Part shown: positions 4,005 through 5,324 of the stretch, in pieces
Layout: each line of letters starts with the position of its first letter
Position numbering within the stretch: the first letter of the stretch is position 1
Assembly (NCBI GenBank): GCA_018381595.1
Contig: JAGZRP010000071.1
Location: 1 to 5,324, forward strand
DNA length: 5,324 nucleotides
Source of the DNA: Bacillota bacterium
Lineage (GTDB): Bacteria; Bacillota_I; Bacilli_A; RF39; UBA660
Direction of reading: 5' to 3'
The notes under the pieces: model-generated
Seen by the model: only the letters and a program-made list of their open reading frames with translations
Database searches by the model: none
Told to the model about the DNA's origin: nothing
Made by a program: the position numbers and the translations under genes

Positions 4005-5324
4005 TTACTTCTTATAAATTGTTTTTCCTTTATGAATTGTTTCTAATATTTCTATATTTCTTATTTGATTCACATCAATATTTAAAATATCAGCATTGAT
4101 AATCACAAAATTTGCAAGCTTACCTATTTCAATACTACCTTTCCTTTTTTCTTCTCCATATTGAATTGCCGCATTGATAGTAACTCCCTTTAACGCATCA
4201 TAAACGGATATTTTCTCATCTTCTCCTAAAACAATTCCGCTTTTTGTAATTCTAGTAACTGCACACCAAATTGTTTCTAACATATTTGGTTTTATTACTG
4301 GAGTATCTTGATGAAAAGTATAGATTATATTTTTATCAATGCATTCTTTGACAGGACTTATCTTTTGAGCACGTTCAAATCCAAAGTTTTTAATATGAAT
4401 ATCTCCCCAATGAAAACAATGAGCTACAAAAAATGAAGGTATGATTCCGAGTTTTTTTAGGTCTTCTATTTGATTTACATTTAATAATTGTGCATGAATC
4501 ATAACAGGTCTATCCACCTTATTAGGGCTCATTTTATTTACCTGGTATAACATATCAATATATTGCTTTGCTGCTCGATCTCCATTACAATGAGCAAGTA
4601 TTTGTCTATGTTCTATCGTTGCTTTTAAGATAGCTTGATATACCTCTTCATCAGTCATACTTCCATAACCACAATATTCTTCACTATCTTGATAAGGAGT
4701 TAACATCCATGCAGTTCTTCCTTGTGGTGAACCATCTAAAATGATTTTATATCCTCCTAATCTAAAATTGTCTTTATAATCATCTTGATATTCACTTAAT
4801 ACATTATAGATATCATCTCCATCTTGAATTGATGGATATCCTACAACATCTAAATTTAACATATGGGACTTTATCAGTTCCTGATATAAGGGTACCATTT
4901 CCTTTAACATCATACCTTCTTGAATCGTAGTAATTCCATAAGAAGCATAGATTGCCAAAGCTTTTCGATAGGAAGCCAGATATTTTTCTATACTTGGCAT
5001 TGGAATTTTTCTAATCTCTTTTACAAATTCATTTTCCTCTAAATAACCATTTTTATCATTCATAATACCAAGTTCTTCTAATGCTTTGGTATTCAATACT
5101 CCAAAGTGCCCAGATATATGCTTTATCAAAATTTTTTGATTTGGAAAAGCTTGGTCTAAAAAATTCTTCGTAGGATGTGTCTTTTCTTTTAGCACATTGT
5201 GATCATATCCATTTCCTACAATCCAATCATCTTCCCTTATTTGGTTTTCTTTTCTAAATTGATTTAGTCTTGCTTCTATCTCATCAAATGAGTTTGTATT
5301 TTCCAAATTAGCTTCTAAAAAAGA
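4005..5324 (-). CDS. YtcJ-like amidohydrolase, N-terminus beyond the window
   Basis: 439 residues are visible. The frame stays open to the right edge, reading SFLEANLENTNSFDEIEARL, which matches the vdL-x-x-x-S-x-x-EI segment that follows the HxH motif in this family. The TTG at 5306 is therefore not the start. Full-length relatives have about 530 residues, so roughly 90, including HxH, are missing. Counted from the edge, landmarks are GNGYDH (37-42), GHFGVLNTKALEELGI (72-87), KIILDGSPQGRTA (193-205), AHCNGDRA (244-251), IHAQLL (276-281), HQDTPV (338-343) and GKLANFVII (401-409). The two His motifs and the Asp of HQDTPV are the expected metal ligands. Such enzymes hydrolyse amide or formamide-type bonds with divalent metal, but the substrate here cannot be predicted. 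No signal peptide can be judged. Confidence 0.9.
   Translation of the reverse strand, partial: SFLEANLENTNSFDEIEARLNQFRKENQIREDDWIVGNGYDHNVLKEKTHPTKNFLDQAFPNQKILIKHISGHFGVLNTKALEELGIMNDKNGYLEENEFVKEIRKIPMPSIEKYLASYRKALAIYASYGITTIQEGMMLKEMVPLYQELIKSHMLNLDVVGYPSIQDGDDIYNVLSEYQDDYKDNFRLGGYKIILDGSPQGRTAWMLTPYQDSEEYCGYGSMTDEEVYQAILKATIEHRQILAHCNGDRAAKQYIDMLYQVNKMSPNKVDRPVMIHAQLLNVNQIEDLKKLGIIPSFFVAHCFHWGDIHIKNFGFERAQKISPVKECIDKNIIYTFHQDTPVIKPNMLETIWCAVTRITKSGIVLGEDEKISVYDALKGVTINAAIQYGEEKRKGSIEIGKLANFVIINADILNIDVNQIRNIEILETIHKGKTIYKK

Noticed and set aside
4005..5306. Amidohydrolase starting at TTG 5306
   Set aside because: The frame continues to the window edge with family-like sequence, and the N-terminal HxH region is missing. 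The gene is cut by the window rather than started there.
1..5324. CRISPR array, tRNA or rRNA, insertion-sequence ends, replication origin
   Set aside because: No regularly spaced repeats, no tRNA-like cloverleaf segments, no transposase and no flanking direct repeats were seen on either strand.

Overview
The window is very AT-rich DNA that uses the standard code (TGG for Trp, TGA as stop). Its ribosome-binding sites match the Bacillus-type anti-SD (GGAGG, AAGGAG, GGTGATC). Together with the protein families present (XRE, VanZ-like, DUF5412-like, SWIM, ZmaR-type GNAT, YtcJ-type amidohydrolase), this points to a low-GC member of the Bacillota. I cannot name a genus. All confident genes lie on the minus strand, so the biological reading order runs from high to low coordinates.

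Layout, in transcription order:
(1) 5324-4005: most of a YtcJ-like metal-dependent amidohydrolase whose N-terminus lies beyond the right edge. It ends in a strong, perfectly symmetrical intrinsic terminator at 3943-3972.
(2) 3872-3127: a ZmaR-type GNAT acetyltransferase broken into two reading frames by one missing A in an A7 tract (3548-3554). A perfect 13+2+13 palindrome overlaps its putative -10 box.
(3) 3060-2740: a small protein with a phage/excisionase-like helix-turn-helix. Its start should be the ATG at 3060, behind a GGAGG.
(4) 2628-2176: a short stand-alone SWIM zinc-finger protein, with its own promoter and a hairpin terminator over the stop codon.
(5) 2175-1928: a 248-base gap with several small dyads and a promoter.
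(6) 1927-116: a compact three-gene operon made of a DUF5412-like anchored protein, a 65-residue two-helix membrane protein, and an XRE-HTH/VanZ-like membrane fusion.
(7) 106-2: the C-terminal end of an unrecognised plus-strand gene, converging on the operon.

Only the three-gene operon looks like a functional unit. Its last gene joins a DNA-binding domain to a polytopic VanZ-like membrane domain. A 12-bp palindrome sits on the operon's -10 box, so a membrane-tethered, self-regulating one-component system sensing something at the envelope is a reasonable but unproven model. The operon also looks more AT-rich than the amidohydrolase end. The other genes appear to be independent accessory genes with their own promoters or terminators. 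I found no tRNA, rRNA, CRISPR array, insertion sequence or origin.
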